Shown: positions 1 through 9,960, numbered from the stretch's first letter. The stretch: 64,000 nt of DNA from Sphingobium sp. (GCA_020446425.1 JAGRES010000031.1:1-64000); one strand, 5' to 3'. Numbers and translations are program-made. The notes: a model not told the origin generated them from the sequence alone.

Positions 1-84
1 AATCAGGCCTTGCTCGACACCTACAGGCGCGTCATCGCCCAAAGAGAGCGCGGCGCGCAACCCAAAGCCAGCCCGGTGCCATAG
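1..84 (+). CDS. C-terminal end of an unidentified protein (partial)
   Basis: The first 27 codons are open in frame 1 and end in TAG at 82-84, eight bases before the rarA start. The visible tail is basic and polar with a Pro/Ala-rich end, so no family can be named. It is on the same strand as rarA and probably in the same transcript. It may be the end of a larger gene, since related bacteria often have an unrelated housekeeping gene before rarA, but this piece is too short to decide. Confidence 0.5.
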   Translation, partial: NQALLDTYRRVIAQRERGAQPKASPVP

Positions 85-92
85 GGCGTATC

Positions 93-1418
93 ATGGCTGA
101 CCTATTCGGAGAGGATAAGCCCACATCTGCGCCCCATTCCGGGCCTTTACCCGAAAATGCGCCGCTGGCGGACCGGCTGCGCCCGCAGAGCCTCAACGAT
201 GTCGTCGGGCAGGAGCATCTGACCGGGCCGGATGGCGCCATCGGGCGCATGGTCGCGGCCGGCAAACTGAGCTCGATCATTTTCTGGGGACCGCCAGGTA
301 CGGGCAAGACGACCATTTCCCGGTTGCTGGCCGATGCCGTTGGCATGCGTTTCGAGCCGGTATCGGCGGTTTTTACCGGTGTCGCGGACCTGAAAAAACT
401 GTTTGCCGCCGCGCGCGAGCATGCACGCCTTGGCCAGCGCACCCTGCTTTTCGTAGACGAAATCCACCGCTTCAACCGCAGCCAGCAGGACGGTTTCCTG
501 CCCTATGTCGAGGACGGCACGATCACGCTGGTCGGCGCGACGACGGAAAATCCGAGTTTTGAACTCAATGCCGCGCTGCTTTCCCGTGCGCAGGTGCTGA
601 TCCTGCGCCGTCTCGATAATATGGCACTGGAAAAGCTGCTGGAACGCGCGGAAGCGTTGATGGAACGCCCGCTGCCGCTTCAGCCCGAAGCGCGCGAAGC
701 GCTGATCGCGTCAGCGGATGGCGATGGCCGTTTCCTGCTCAATCAGGCGGAGACGCTGTTTTCCGTCGATATTGACGAGCCGCTCGACCCGGCAGGGCTG
801 TCCGCGCTGCTGCATCGCCGTGTGGCCGTGTATGACAAGGACCGCGAGGGGCATTATAACCTCATCTCCGCACTGCATAAGTCCTTGCGCGGGTCGGACC
901 CGCAGGCCGCGCTCTATTATCTCGCGCGCATGCTGGTGGCTGGCGAGGAGCCGCTTTACGTGCTGCGCCGCATGGTGCGCTTTGCCAGCGAGGATATCGG
1001 CCTTGCCGACCCGCAGGCACTGGTCCAGTGCCTCGCCGCCAAGGACACCTATGAATTTCTGGGCTCGCCCGAGGGCGAACTGGCGATCGTGCAGGCCTGC
1101 CTCTATCTCGCCACCGCGCCCAAATCGAATGCCGCTTATAAGGCGCAGAAATCAGCCTTCAAATCAGCGAAGGAGACAGGCTCGCTGATGCCGCCCGCCA
1201 ATATATTGAACGCCCCGACCAAGCTGATGAAGGATATCGGCTATGGCGCGGGCTATGCCTATGACCATGACGCGCCGGAGGGCTTTTCGGGCGACAATTA
1301 CTGGCCGGAGGAGATGCAGCCCGCGACATTCTATAGCCCCACGGATCGCGGGTTTGAGAAACGCATCGCCGAGCGCATTGCCTATTGGATCGAACTGCGG
1401 GAAAAACAGCGCGATTGA
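93..1418 (+). CDS. rarA: Replication-associated recombination protein A (RarA/MgsA), AAA+ ATPase
   Basis: This is a 441-residue clamp-loader-like AAA+ ATPase of the RarA/MgsA/WRNIP1 family, which acts at stalled replication forks. Walker A GPPGTGKTT lies at residues 66-74, Walker B VDEIHRFN at 121-128, and the sensor-1 segment GATTENPSFELN near 148-159. The C-terminal half carries the MgsA-type region (EDIGLADPQAL, NAAYKAQKSA, GYAYDHD). Length and domain order are normal for the family. The ATG at 93 gives the expected N-terminus, with a short LFG motif that may bind SSB or the clamp. The next gene starts 48 bp downstream on the same strand. Confidence 0.96.
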   Translation: MADLFGEDKPTSAPHSGPLPENAPLADRLRPQSLNDVVGQEHLTGPDGAIGRMVAAGKLSSIIFWGPPGTGKTTISRLLADAVGMRFEPVSAVFTGVADLKKLFAAAREHARLGQRTLLFVDEIHRFNRSQQDGFLPYVEDGTITLVGATTENPSFELNAALLSRAQVLILRRLDNMALEKLLERAEALMERPLPLQPEAREALIASADGDGRFLLNQAETLFSVDIDEPLDPAGLSALLHRRVAVYDKDREGHYNLISALHKSLRGSDPQAALYYLARMLVAGEEPLYVLRRMVRFASEDIGLADPQALVQCLAAKDTYEFLGSPEGELAIVQACLYLATAPKSNAAYKAQKSAFKSAKETGSLMPPANILNAPTKLMKDIGYGAGYAYDHDAPEGFSGDNYWPEEMQPATFYSPTDRGFEKRIAERIAYWIELREKQRD

Positions 1419-1465
1419 CGGGTACAGCATTTGCCAATCGGCGTGCCCTACCCTATCTCATCCCC

Positions 1466-2038
1466 ATGCCGATGGAACCGCCACCCGAATTAGCCGACCT
1501 GTCGCTAACCGACATAGCGCGACTGGTGGCCGAGCGCCGATTGCCGCCGGTTGAGCAGTGGAATCCCGATCATTGCGGCGACAGCGAGATGCGCATTGCA
1601 AGCGACGGCACCTGGTTTCATCAGGGTTCGCCCATCGGTCGCAGGGAAATGGTGCGGCTGTTCTCCACCATCTTACGGCGCGAACCCGACGGAGGCTATG
1701 TTCTGGTCACGCCGGTCGAGAAACTCTCTATCGAGGTGGAGGACGCGCCCTTCATCGCCGTCGAAGTCACCAGCGAAGGTGAAGGCCGGGGGCGCGAGCT
1801 CGCCTTCCGGCTCAACACCGGCGATCTGGTGATGGCGGATAGCGGCCATCGCATCGAATTGCGCGGTTCCGGCGATGAACCGCGCCCCTATCTTCACGTA
1901 CGTAGCAGGCTGGAAGCATTGATTGCGCGCCCGGTTTTCTATGAACTCGCCAACATCGCCATAAGCGAACAGGACGGCGAGGATAGCGCCATGGGAATAT
2001 GGAGCCACGGCACGTTTTTCGAGCTGCAAACCCGATGA
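1466..2038 (+). CDS. DUF1285 family protein
   Basis: The product is about 190 residues of unknown function and matches the DUF1285 family. Hallmarks are the N-terminal segment with VEQWNPDHCGDSEMRI, then DGTWFHQGSPIGR and a mixed beta core with TPVEKLSIEVEDAPF. No signal peptide or membrane segment is seen. The start is taken at ATG 1466; ATG 1472 is equally possible and neither has a clear ribosome site. An upstream in-frame ATG at 1385 lies inside rarA and is unlikely. The stop overlaps the next start as ATGA, so this gene is translationally coupled to the NUDIX gene. The function in the cell is not known. Confidence 0.85.
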   Translation: MPMEPPPELADLSLTDIARLVAERRLPPVEQWNPDHCGDSEMRIASDGTWFHQGSPIGRREMVRLFSTILRREPDGGYVLVTPVEKLSIEVEDAPFIAVEVTSEGEGRGRELAFRLNTGDLVMADSGHRIELRGSGDEPRPYLHVRSRLEALIARPVFYELANIAISEQDGEDSAMGIWSHGTFFELQTR

Positions 2039-2631
2039 CACTGGCCCAGCGGCTCAAGGCCATGCTCGACCATGGCCACGCACAGGATATGGAGATCAAA
2101 CCCGCCGACCTTCGGCTAAGCGACACGGTGTCGCTGGCTCCGGCAGCTGTGCTCATCGCTGTTACCGACCGCGATGAGCCGGGCGTCATCCTGACCCACC
2201 GGGCATCCCACCTGCGCAAACATGCAGGACAGGTCGCGTTTCCCGGCGGGCGCGTCGATACGGCAGACGCCGATGTCATAGCAACGGCCCTTCGCGAGGC
2301 GCAGGAGGAAATTGCGCTCGACCCTGCCGATGTTGAAATCATCGGCGTTTCCGACCGCTATCGCACATTTACAGGCTTCGATATTCATCCGGTGCTGGCG
2401 GTTGTGCCGCCAGACCTGCCCCTCGTTCCCCATGAGGCCGAAGTCGATTCCCTGTTCGAGGCCCCTCTGGATTTTCTGCTCTCACCCGATAACCGGGCGC
2501 GCAAAGAGCTGGAATTTCAGGGCGCGATCCATCATTATTATGAGATCTTCTGGGAGGAAAATCGCATATGGGGCGTTACCGCCGCCATAGTGGCCAATCT
2601 GTCGAAACGTCTGGGGTATGACAATGGCTAG
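2035..2631 (+). CDS. CoA pyrophosphatase-type NUDIX hydrolase (NudL/Nudt7 family)
   Basis: This 198-residue NUDIX protein carries the UPF0035/CoA-pyrophosphatase signature LTHRASHLRKHAGQVAFPGG, followed directly by a NUDIX box ending ALREAQEEIAL. The family cleaves CoA and its thioesters to 3',5'-ADP and phosphopantetheine. The ATG at 2035 overlaps the previous stop by 4 bp. A longer reading from 1999 would sit inside DUF1285. The gene overlaps the following cca start by 8-14 bp. The DUF1285-NUDIX-cca order suggests one operon. Confidence 0.92.
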   Translation: MTLAQRLKAMLDHGHAQDMEIKPADLRLSDTVSLAPAAVLIAVTDRDEPGVILTHRASHLRKHAGQVAFPGGRVDTADADVIATALREAQEEIALDPADVEIIGVSDRYRTFTGFDIHPVLAVVPPDLPLVPHEAEVDSLFEAPLDFLLSPDNRARKELEFQGAIHHYYEIFWEENRIWGVTAAIVANLSKRLGYDNG

Positions 2632-3835
2632 CCTGCCCGATACGCTGTGGAATGAGCGTCCCGGCTTTCAGGACCTATGCGCGTTGCTGGGTGCCCAGGA
2701 CGGGCATGTACGGATAGTCGGTGGCGCAGTGCGCGACTGGCTGCTGGGCATAGACGTCAACGATATTGATCTCGCCACCCCGCTGCTGCCCGATGAGGTG
2801 ATGCAGCGCCTGTCCGCAAAAGGCATCAAGGTCGTGCCCACTGGCATCGCGCATGGCACGGTAACGGCGGTTATCCATCATCACCCCGTGGAAATCACTA
2901 CCTTGCGGCGCGATGTCAGTACGGATGGCCGCCGCGCGATCATATCCTATACCGACGACTGGCGCGAAGATGCCGCGCGGCGCGATTTCACAATGAATGC
3001 GCTCTATGCCGACCCGATCAGCGGGGAAATCCATGATTATTTCGGCGGAATGGACGATCTGAAAGGCGGTAACGTCCGCTTCATCGGTTCGGCGGCGCAG
3101 CGCATTGCGGAAGATCATCTGCGCATATTGCGCTATTTCCGCTTTCTCGCCCGTTTCGGCGCCCTCCCCCCCGATGAGGAGGCCTATCGCGCCTGCACGG
3201 ACAATGCCAACAGCCTGATGGCGCTTTCGCGTGAGCGGATCGCCGACGAATTGCTGAAGCTTCTAGCACTGGCCGATCCGCTCGCGGTGCTGCGGCTGAT
3301 GATCAAGGGCGGCATATTCGTGCCGATTGTGCCGGAAATTGGCGGGGTCGGCCTGGACAGGGTGAGCGTTCTGATCGAGCGGGAGCGCGCAGCAGACCTA
3401 TCCTCTTGGTCGCCGCTATTGCGCCTCGCCGCCCTGCTGCCCCAAGAGCCCATCACTGTGGAGAAAGTCGCGGCGCGTCTGAAGCTGTCCAACAAAGCGC
3501 GGCAGCGTATGGCGGATGCGGTATCGCCGCCACCGGCGCATCGCAACGCGTTCGAGCTGGCCTACAGAATAGGGAATGAAGCGGCAATCGACCAGATATT
3601 GCTCAATCCCGGCATGGATCTGGCCGGTATCGCGGCGATACAGGATTGGCAAAAACCGCGATTTCCGCTGTCCGGACGCGATATCTTGTCTCACGGGGTG
3701 AAAGCAGGGCCGGAAGTGGCGCGCATACTTGCGAAAATTACGGATATGTGGATTGAGCGCGACTTTCCATCACGAGAAGAAACGCTAAAGATAGCGGATC
3801 AGTTGATACCGCGCTTGCTGGACTCAAGCCAGTAA
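2624..3835 (+). CDS. cca: CCA tRNA nucleotidyltransferase / poly(A) polymerase family
   Basis: The product is about 403 residues. The class II nucleotidyltransferase head is clear: IVGGAVRDWLLG, the metal-binding DIDLATPL, TTLRRDV, and the template motif EDAARRDFTMNALY. The neck helix region is RILRYFRFLARFG. It adds or repairs the CCA end of tRNAs, although both tRNAs in this window already encode CCA. ATG 2618 would add two residues; ATG 2624 is used here. The 3' end overlaps the convergent GGDEF-EAL gene by 37 bp. Confidence 0.94.
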   Translation: MASLPDTLWNERPGFQDLCALLGAQDGHVRIVGGAVRDWLLGIDVNDIDLATPLLPDEVMQRLSAKGIKVVPTGIAHGTVTAVIHHHPVEITTLRRDVSTDGRRAIISYTDDWREDAARRDFTMNALYADPISGEIHDYFGGMDDLKGGNVRFIGSAAQRIAEDHLRILRYFRFLARFGALPPDEEAYRACTDNANSLMALSRERIADELLKLLALADPLAVLRLMIKGGIFVPIVPEIGGVGLDRVSVLIERERAADLSSWSPLLRLAALLPQEPITVEKVAARLKLSNKARQRMADAVSPPPAHRNAFELAYRIGNEAAIDQILLNPGMDLAGIAAIQDWQKPRFPLSGRDILSHGVKAGPEVARILAKITDMWIERDFPSREETLKIADQLIPRLLDSSQ

Positions 3836-5568
3836 TTCAGCGCGTCATCGGCATTCATCGGCTTGGCGAAATAATAGCCCTGACCATAGGTGCAGCCGAG
3901 GTCCCGCAGGGCCTCCGCGACCTCGGCATCCTCGATACCTTCGGCTGTGGCTTTCATATTGAGGGCTTTGGCCAGCGACAGGATCGCCTTGGTGATAGCC
4001 ATTTTGTCCTGATCCACGAGCATGTCCGACACAAAGCTTCTGTCGATTTTCAGCACGTCGATCGGCAGGCTCTGCAAGCTCGCCATGTTGGAGTAACCTG
4101 TTCCGAAATCGTCCATTGCAACGGCAATATGCGATTTCTTGAGCGCATTGAGCAGCAAGAGGCTTTTTTCCGGATCGCCCACGATCGCGCTTTCGGTCAA
4201 TTCGATCGTCAGGCGGTCCCCCTGCTGTTCTGCTTCCTGCAAAGCACGGGTTATTGTGGCGATGACATCGTCACGAACCATCTGGATCGGCGATAGGTTC
4301 ACGTTCATCTTCACCGGCACGCGCATACCCATTTTGGCGTCCCATGACCGCAGCTGGCACATCGCTTCCTGCAGGGCCCACCGGCCAAGTTGCACCACGA
4401 GACCGGATTCTTCCGCAACCGGAATGAAATCGACGGGGGATATGACGCCCATTTCCGGGTCTTCCCAGCGCGCCAGTGCTTCAAACCCGACCACGGTGGA
4501 CGATGCCAGTTCGATAATCGGCTGATACATCAGGTTGAGGCCGCCATTGGCCAATGTATCGCGCAACTGGCTCTCGATCAAAAAGCGCCGCCGCGCGATC
4601 TTCAGCTCGCCGGGCTGGTATAGCTCCGCGCGGCCGGTTTTCTTGCCCGATCGCGCTGCCGTCTGCGCCTGCCGGATCAGTTCGTCGGCCTCCGCTTCCG
4701 CAACCGGAACAAGTGAGCAACCGATTGCGCAGTCGATGGATATCTCAAGGTTGGCGAGACGGACCGGAGCGGTAATCGTATCTTTGATACGTTTCACAAG
4801 GTCATGGATATGATCTTCGCCCTGCGGGATCGTGCAGCAAATGCCGAACTCGTCTCCCCCTAGTCGCGCAAGCAGAATATCATCGCCCAGACGCGCCTTG
4901 AGCCGGGCCGCAACGGCGAGAATGAGTTCGTCGCCAGCCATCGTACCCAGCGCTTCGTTGATCCTGCTGAAACGCATCAGGTCGATAATGATCACGCTGA
5001 TTCCGGTGTCCGGGTCCTCCCCGTCGAAATCCAGCAACATCGACTCAACGGCCTCGCCAAAGCCGATGCGATTCGGCAATGCGGTCAGTGTGTCGGATAC
5101 CAGTTCGCGGCGCAGGCTGTCTTCCACACGCCGGTCGGCGGTGCGGTCGATTGCGCTGACAAGTATCATTGGACTGGAGTCAGCGCTGTTTTGAACCCAC
5201 GCCAGGGTGCACATATAGACTTCGGTTCCCAACACGCTTTGACGTTCTATATCGAAACGGGAAACCTCGTTTTTGGACAGGGCAAAACTGCTGATCTGAT
5301 CCAACAGATAGCGCTGCCATTCAACGCCATCTATGTCCGGATTATCAATTAAAGCTTTGAAATGACGCTGGAAAAGAGCGTTGCAATTTTCAATATCGAG
5401 CGTCGCACCGTCATAGGAGACCAATGCAGCGGGATAAGGGAGCGCAAGAAGCCAGGACGGGATGTGCTCGTGGCAATCGCTGCGAGCGACGATGGCAGGA
5501 CATGGGATATGATCGGGCGCTGCAGAGCACCCTTTATCCATCCAGAAATCCGACGACATGTCGTCCAT
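3799..5568 (-). CDS. PAS-like/GGDEF/EAL cyclic-di-GMP signalling protein
   Basis: This 589-residue cytoplasmic protein has a PAS-like sensory region at about 40-150, a GGDEF domain with an intact GGDEF at 237-241, and an EAL domain with EALARW from 363, NVNLSP at 422-427, then DDFGTGYS and the Lys-containing LKIDRSF. Both catalytic centres look intact, so it could make or hydrolyse c-di-GMP; which activity dominates cannot be read. No transmembrane helix is visible. The start at 5568 has a second ATG three codons later, and neither has a strong ribosome site. It lies downstream of parC on the same strand, with a 145-bp spacer in which I see no other feature. Confidence 0.93.
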   Translation of the reverse strand: MDDMSSDFWMDKGCSAAPDHIPCPAIVARSDCHEHIPSWLLALPYPAALVSYDGATLDIENCNALFQRHFKALIDNPDIDGVEWQRYLLDQISSFALSKNEVSRFDIERQSVLGTEVYMCTLAWVQNSADSSPMILVSAIDRTADRRVEDSLRRELVSDTLTALPNRIGFGEAVESMLLDFDGEDPDTGISVIIIDLMRFSRINEALGTMAGDELILAVAARLKARLGDDILLARLGGDEFGICCTIPQGEDHIHDLVKRIKDTITAPVRLANLEISIDCAIGCSLVPVAEAEADELIRQAQTAARSGKKTGRAELYQPGELKIARRRFLIESQLRDTLANGGLNLMYQPIIELASSTVVGFEALARWEDPEMGVISPVDFIPVAEESGLVVQLGRWALQEAMCQLRSWDAKMGMRVPVKMNVNLSPIQMVRDDVIATITRALQEAEQQGDRLTIELTESAIVGDPEKSLLLLNALKKSHIAVAMDDFGTGYSNMASLQSLPIDVLKIDRSFVSDMLVDQDKMAITKAILSLAKALNMKATAEGIEDAEVAEALRDLGCTYGQGYYFAKPMNADDALNYWLESSKRGIN

Positions 5569-5713
5569 AAAAGCCTATGCCCCAACCCCAGCAGCACTAT
5601 TGTTTTGCATGTGCCAGCCCACTCAGCACTTCGCAGAAGCACAGTATAGGATAATTCCTTTTCACATGGTTAAGACGGCCGATATAATTTCATCGCGCCA
5701 TATCGTAACTCTT

Positions 5714-8005
5714 TTATCCGAAACGATTATTCCGCGGGAAGCCAACGGGAGGCATACGTCCTGCCGCACCCCGGGCGACACGCCACAACGCAAGGTCTGT
5801 TTCGGTGCGGGTGCGTCCGCTGTCCCCGCCCATGGCCCAGCTCAGCCCCTCTTCCATACGGAAAGCGATAGCGTCAGATAGCCCGCCATCGCGGTACCGC
5901 TGCAGCGTGACACCCTGGCCGCGCGCCATTTGCGGCAATTCGGCAAGCGGGAAGATGAGTAGTTTGCGGTTCTCGCCTATCACCGCGATGCTGTCCGCGC
6001 TGGCGGCAATAGCATGCACAACGGCGAGCTTAGCCTTGCCCTTGAGGTTCACGACCTGCTTGCCCTTGCGCGTTTCGGCGATGACATCGCCCATGGCCGC
6101 CACAAAACCACGGCCATCGCTGGCGGCGAGCAGCATCTTGCCGTCCGGCGTTGCGGGCAGCAGGGCAACGATCTCCGTGTCGCCATCCAGATCGACCATC
6201 AGCCGCACCGGTTCGCCAAAGCCGCGCCCACCCGGCAGCTTGTCTGCGCCCAGCGTATAGAAACGGCCATTGGCGCATGCGAGCAGCAGTTTGTCCGTGG
6301 TTTGCGCATGGAACGCGAAGAGCGGGCCGTCGCCTTCCTTATATTTGGCGGTCTCGGATGCCGACAGATCGACATGGCCCTTCATCGCCCTGATCCAGCC
6401 GCGCTGTGACAGCAAAACCGTGATCGGCTCGCGCTCGATCATCGCTTCGAGCGGAATTTCGCGAGCGATAGCGGCCTCCTCGACAGCGGTACGGCGCTTG
6501 CCCAGCTCGCTGTCGGGCGCATAGCGTTTGCGCAACGCGGCCAGATCCTTTTTCAGCCGCGTCTTCTGCCGGTCCTTGCTGGCGACCAGTTTCTCCAGGT
6601 CGTCCCGTTCCTCCAGCAGTTCGGCATGCTCGCGCCGCAGTTCCATCTCCTCCAGCTTGCGCAAGGACCGCAGCCGCATGTTGAGGATCGCTTCGGCCTG
6701 CCGGTCGGTGAGGCCGAACTCCGCCATCATCACGTCCTTGGGCTCATCCTCGGTGCGGATGATCTCGATCACCCGGTCGAGGTTGAGATAGGCGATGATA
6801 TAGCCGTCGAGCAGTTCGAGGCGCGCGGCGATCTTGTCCAGCCGGTGCTGCGCACGTCGAACCAGAACGTCAATCTGGTGCGCAAGCCATTGAGTCAGAA
6901 CCTCTTTCAGGCCGAGCACGCGTGGCGTGTTGCTGGCGTCGAGAACGTTCATATTGAGCGAGAAACGCGTTTCGAGATCGGTCAGGCGGAACAAGCTGTC
7001 CATCAGCACATCGACCTCAACCGTACGCGCGCGCGGCTCCAGCACGATACGGATTTCCTCGTCGCTCTCATCCCGCACATCCGCCAGGATCGGCAGCTTC
7101 TTGTCGGTGATGAGCGCGGCGATCTGCTCAATCAGTTTAGATTTCTGGACCTGAAACGGAATTTCGGTGATGACCGCAATCCACTGGCCGCGGCCCTCAT
7201 CCTCCTGATGCCATTTGGCGCGCACGCGCAGCGATCCGCGCCCGCTTTCATAGGCGTCGGAAATAGTCGAGGCGCTATCGACCAGCACGCCGCCGGTCGG
7301 CATGTCCGGCCCGCGCACAATCTCCATCAGTTGCGCATGCTCGGCGGAAGGCTGCTCGATCAACAATGTAGCGGCGTCGATAATCTCGGCGACGTTATGC
7401 GGCGGGATGCTGGTCGCCATACCGACCGCGATGCCAGCCGCGCCATTAGCGAGCAGGTTCGGGAACAGGCCGGGAAAAACTTCCGGCTCTTCCTCTTCGC
7501 CATTGTAGGTTGGGCGAAAATCGACGGTACCTTCGTCGAGACCCAACATGAGGTCGGCGGCGGCCTGCGTCAGCCGCGCCTCAGTGTAACGCATCGCCGC
7601 CGCGTTATCGCCGTCAATATTGCCGAAATTGCCCTGCCCGTCGACCAACGGCGTGCGCAGAGAGAAATCCTGCGCCAGACGCACCATCGCATCATAGACC
7701 GATGCGTCGCCATGCGGGTGATATTTGCCGATCACGTCACCAACGACGCGCGCGCATTTCTTGTAGGACGTATTGTTGCGCGCCGGGTTGGCGACCAGCA
7801 CATCGGGCGCAGCGCCGCTCGGCTCCAGCCTCAGCAGGCGCATTGCCCATAGCAGGCGGCGATGCACGGGCTTCAGCCCATCGCGCAAATCCGGCAGAGA
7901 ACGCGCGGTGATCGTCGAAAGCGCATAAACAAGATAGCGCTCGGAAAGCGCAGTATCGAACGGGTGGTTTTTGATGCTGTCGAACGGATCACGAAAGTCG
8001 GTCAT
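5714..8005 (-). CDS. parC: DNA topoisomerase IV subunit A
   Basis: The protein is 763 residues. The type IIA topoisomerase breakage-reunion domain starts with [12 protein letters not shown], the quinolone-binding region is [16 protein letters not shown], and the catalytic Tyr is Y140 in [13 protein letters not shown] coiled-coil arm and a short beta-pinwheel C-terminus follow. Length and C-terminal layout favour ParC over GyrA. It decatenates daughter chromosomes together with ParE, which is not in this window. Position 101, equivalent to E. coli GyrA Ser83, is Ala (see findings). It lies just upstream of the GGDEF-EAL gene on the same strand. Confidence 0.95.
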   Translation of the reverse strand: MTDFRDPFDSIKNHPFDTALSERYLVYALSTITARSLPDLRDGLKPVHRRLLWAMRLLRLEPSGAAPDVLVANPARNNTSYKKCARVVGDVIGKYHPHGDASVYDAMVRLAQDFSLRTPLVDGQGNFGNIDGDNAAAMRYTEARLTQAAADLMLGLDEGTVDFRPTYNGEEEEPEVFPGLFPNLLANGAAGIAVGMATSIPPHNVAEIIDAATLLIEQPSAEHAQLMEIVRGPDMPTGGVLVDSASTISDAYESGRGSLRVRAKWHQEDEGRGQWIAVITEIPFQVQKSKLIEQIAALITDKKLPILADVRDESDEEIRIVLEPRARTVEVDVLMDSLFRLTDLETRFSLNMNVLDASNTPRVLGLKEVLTQWLAHQIDVLVRRAQHRLDKIAARLELLDGYIIAYLNLDRVIEIIRTEDEPKDVMMAEFGLTDRQAEAILNMRLRSLRKLEEMELRREHAELLEERDDLEKLVASKDRQKTRLKKDLAALRKRYAPDSELGKRRTAVEEAAIAREIPLEAMIEREPITVLLSQRGWIRAMKGHVDLSASETAKYKEGDGPLFAFHAQTTDKLLLACANGRFYTLGADKLPGGRGFGEPVRLMVDLDGDTEIVALLPATPDGKMLLAASDGRGFVAAMGDVIAETRKGKQVVNLKGKAKLAVVHAIAASADSIAVIGENRKLLIFPLAELPQMARGQGVTLQRYRDGGLSDAIAFRMEEGLSWAMGGDSGRTRTETDLALWRVARGAAGRMPPVGFPRNNRFG

Positions 8006-8061
8006 GAGCGGGCGATAGCAACCAAATACCGGCTTGGCGAGAGGCCAGTATCACCGGAGGA

Positions 8062-8703
8062 TCAATAGGCAATGTAACGGTCCGGCCTGTGCCAGACAAT
8101 CATCACGCTGTTCATCACCGCCATGCCCAGCGCTGACCACAGAAACCGGTCAAGCGGCAGGGTCGCGATTGATAACAAGAGAACACAAAGATCCACGCCG
8201 AGCTGGAATGTGCCGGCCTTCATCTTTCCAGTGTTTTGCAGCCATATCGCCACAACCCCTACCCCGCCCGCACTGGCCCTGTGCCGCGCGGCGATCAGGA
8301 TGCCATTGCCGATAAGGAACGCCCCGCCGACAGCTCCGACGATCGGATGCACATATTCCAGCACGAAAAGGCGCGGCGCAACCAGTGTGAGTACGGGAAC
8401 GAGCAGGCACAATATCAGCGTTTTCAGGGCAAAACCGCGACCCAGCACGAAGAAAGCGAAGATCAGGAACGGCAAATTGACGACCGTGAAGATCCAGCCG
8501 AATTTATAGCCCGTCCAATAAGATATCAGAAGCGAGAGACCGGAAAGCGACCCGGTTACCTGCCCGCATGCTTTCAGTAACATTACGCCGAGCGCGAACA
8601 GCACCCCCGCCTCGGCCAGCGCAAGCGCATCTTCCCATGGCTTATGCGGCGCGGGAGATATAGTGTCGGAACCGGGTTTCAGTTTTTGTTCGGAAGATGT
8701 CAT
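8062..8703 (-). CDS. YitT-family integral membrane protein
   Basis: This 213-residue membrane protein has about five to six hydrophobic helices after a roughly 25-residue polar N-terminus. It resembles the YitT/DUF161 family: AEAGVLFALGVMLLKACGQVTGSLSGLSLLISY, then FTVVNLPFLIFAF and the glycine-rich GAVGGAFLIGNGILIAARHRASAGGVGVVA segment. The physiological substrate is unknown for this family. It ends 56 bp before parC on the same strand and may be co-transcribed with it. It is divergent from purC, with a 247-bp spacer between them. Confidence 0.8.
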   Translation of the reverse strand: MTSSEQKLKPGSDTISPAPHKPWEDALALAEAGVLFALGVMLLKACGQVTGSLSGLSLLISYWTGYKFGWIFTVVNLPFLIFAFFVLGRGFALKTLILCLLVPVLTLVAPRLFVLEYVHPIVGAVGGAFLIGNGILIAARHRASAGGVGVVAIWLQNTGKMKAGTFQLGVDLCVLLLSIATLPLDRFLWSALGMAVMNSVMIVWHRPDRYIAY

Positions 8704-8773
8704 GGCGCGCCATTATCACCGATTAGCGATATTTGCACCCTGCCCCGCTTTGGGTTATGTGCGCCCAAACCAG

Positions 8774-8936
8774 CCCCGGAGCCGCTGATCCTTATTCGAT
8801 TCGCGTTTCCGGGGCGTATAGTTTCTCTGGCCTCTTCCCGGTTCTGACTTGAACCGGAAAGGATCCAGGTTTTGTTTGTTTTCCGTGATTTTCGAGTCAG
8901 CAGATGATCCCATCTGCCTCGCAATCACTATAGTGA
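8774..8936 (+). promoter_or_regulatory. Structured leader of purC (four inverted repeats)
   Basis: The 247-bp spacer before purC holds four perfect inverted repeats in + orientation: CCCCGG/CCGGGG at 8774-8779 and 8809-8814; CCGGTTC/GAACCGG at 8838-8844 and 8851-8857; CAGATG/CATCTG at 8901-8906 and 8911-8916; and the 12-bp palindrome TCACTATAGTGA at 8925-8936, fourteen bases before the purC ATG. No known riboswitch class is recognised. It could be a leader RNA or an operator, or chance structure in GC-rich DNA. Confidence 0.35.
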
Positions 8937-8950
8937 GTAGGCACCCTGAA

Positions 8951-9733
8951 ATGGTCCGTCGCCGCCAGATCTACGAAGGCAAGGCAAAAATCCTCTACGA
9001 AGGCCCGGAACCGGGCACGATCATCCAGTATTTCAAGGATGACGCAACCGCCTTCAATGCCCAGAAAAAGGGCACGATCAACGGCAAGGGCGTGCTGAAC
9101 AACCGCATTTCCGAGCATGTCTTCACGCTGCTCGGCAATATCGGCGTGCCGACCCACTTCATCCGCCGCCTCAACATGCGCGAGCAGCTCGTCCGGCAGG
9201 TCGAGATCGTGCCGATCGAAGTGGTGGTGCGTAATGTCGCCGCAGGGTCGCTTTCCAAACGTCTCGGCATCGACGAAGGCGCGCAGCTGCCGCGCACGCT
9301 GCTCGAATATTATTACAAGGACGATGCGCTCGGCGATCCGCTGATCACCGAAGAGCATATCGCCTGCTTCGGCTGGGCGAGCCAGGAAGAGATGCATGAT
9401 ATCGCCGACATGGCGATCCGCGTAAACGACTTCATGAGCGGCCTGTTCGCCGCCATCGGCATCCGCCTTGTCGATTTCAAGCTGGAGTTCGGCCGCCTGT
9501 GGGACGGCGACTATAGCCGCGTCATCCTGGCCGACGAGATCAGCCCGGACGGCTGCCGCCTGTGGGACATGGAGACCGGCGAAAAGCTGGACAAGGACCG
9601 CTTCCGCCGCGACCTTGGCGGCGAGGTCGAAGCCTATCAGGAAGTCGCGCGCCGCTTGGGGCTGATGCCCGAGGAAAGCGAAGAGCCGACTGTGCTCGAT
9701 CTCGACAAGCACCGGAAGAAAAAGGGCGGCTGA
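8951..9733 (+). CDS. purC: Phosphoribosylaminoimidazole-succinocarboxamide synthase (SAICAR synthetase)
   Basis: The 260-residue protein condenses CAIR with aspartate in de novo purine synthesis. It opens with [16 protein letters not shown] and carries [46 protein letters not shown] and the metal-binding [13 protein letters not shown]. The ATG at 8951 is chosen because the conserved N-terminus starts there; an upstream ATG at 8849 would add an unrelated stretch. It is followed by purS and purQ on the same strand, with a palindromic repeat element in the 227-bp spacer. Confidence 0.96.
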   Translation: MVRRRQIYEGKAKILYEGPEPGTIIQYFKDDATAFNAQKKGTINGKGVLNNRISEHVFTLLGNIGVPTHFIRRLNMREQLVRQVEIVPIEVVVRNVAAGSLSKRLGIDEGAQLPRTLLEYYYKDDALGDPLITEEHIACFGWASQEEMHDIADMAIRVNDFMSGLFAAIGIRLVDFKLEFGRLWDGDYSRVILADEISPDGCRLWDMETGEKLDKDRFRRDLGGEVEAYQEVARRLGLMPEESEEPTVLDLDKHRKKKGG

Positions 9734-9756
9734 GGCTTCGCCCCCACATCCTATCA

Positions 9757-9861
9757 CCGTTCGTTTCGAGCGAAAGTTCGAGCTTGCCGAGAACTGAAGT
9801 CGAGAAATGAGTTCTCGACTGGCTGTCTCTATCACACTCGACAGCCGCCCGAACCGAACGG
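9757..9861. repeat. Dispersed palindromic intergenic element, copy 1
   Basis: This 105-bp element is bounded by CCGTTCGTTTCGAGC and, inverted, GAACCGAACGG. Its core folds as GTCGAGAA-ATGAG-TTCTCGAC. It shares ends, length and core with a second copy at 23036-23141 but differs at many internal positions, so it is a family member rather than a recent duplication. It lies between purC and purS. It resembles the REP-like elements common between genes in sphingomonad genomes. Confidence 0.8.
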
Positions 9862-9960
9862 AGGAGTTTGAAATAACCGGAATCCGCCTTGCCCTCTCCC
9901 GCCATTGCGCTTAGGGGCAAGGCCAAGTTCTTCACCTCGCCAGCCAGGGAGTCGCATCTC

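Noticed and set aside
6626-7852. Long open frame on the + strand opposite parC
   Set aside because: It is the antisense shadow of parC; the - strand product has all topoisomerase motifs, while this one matches no family pattern and arises from high GC content.
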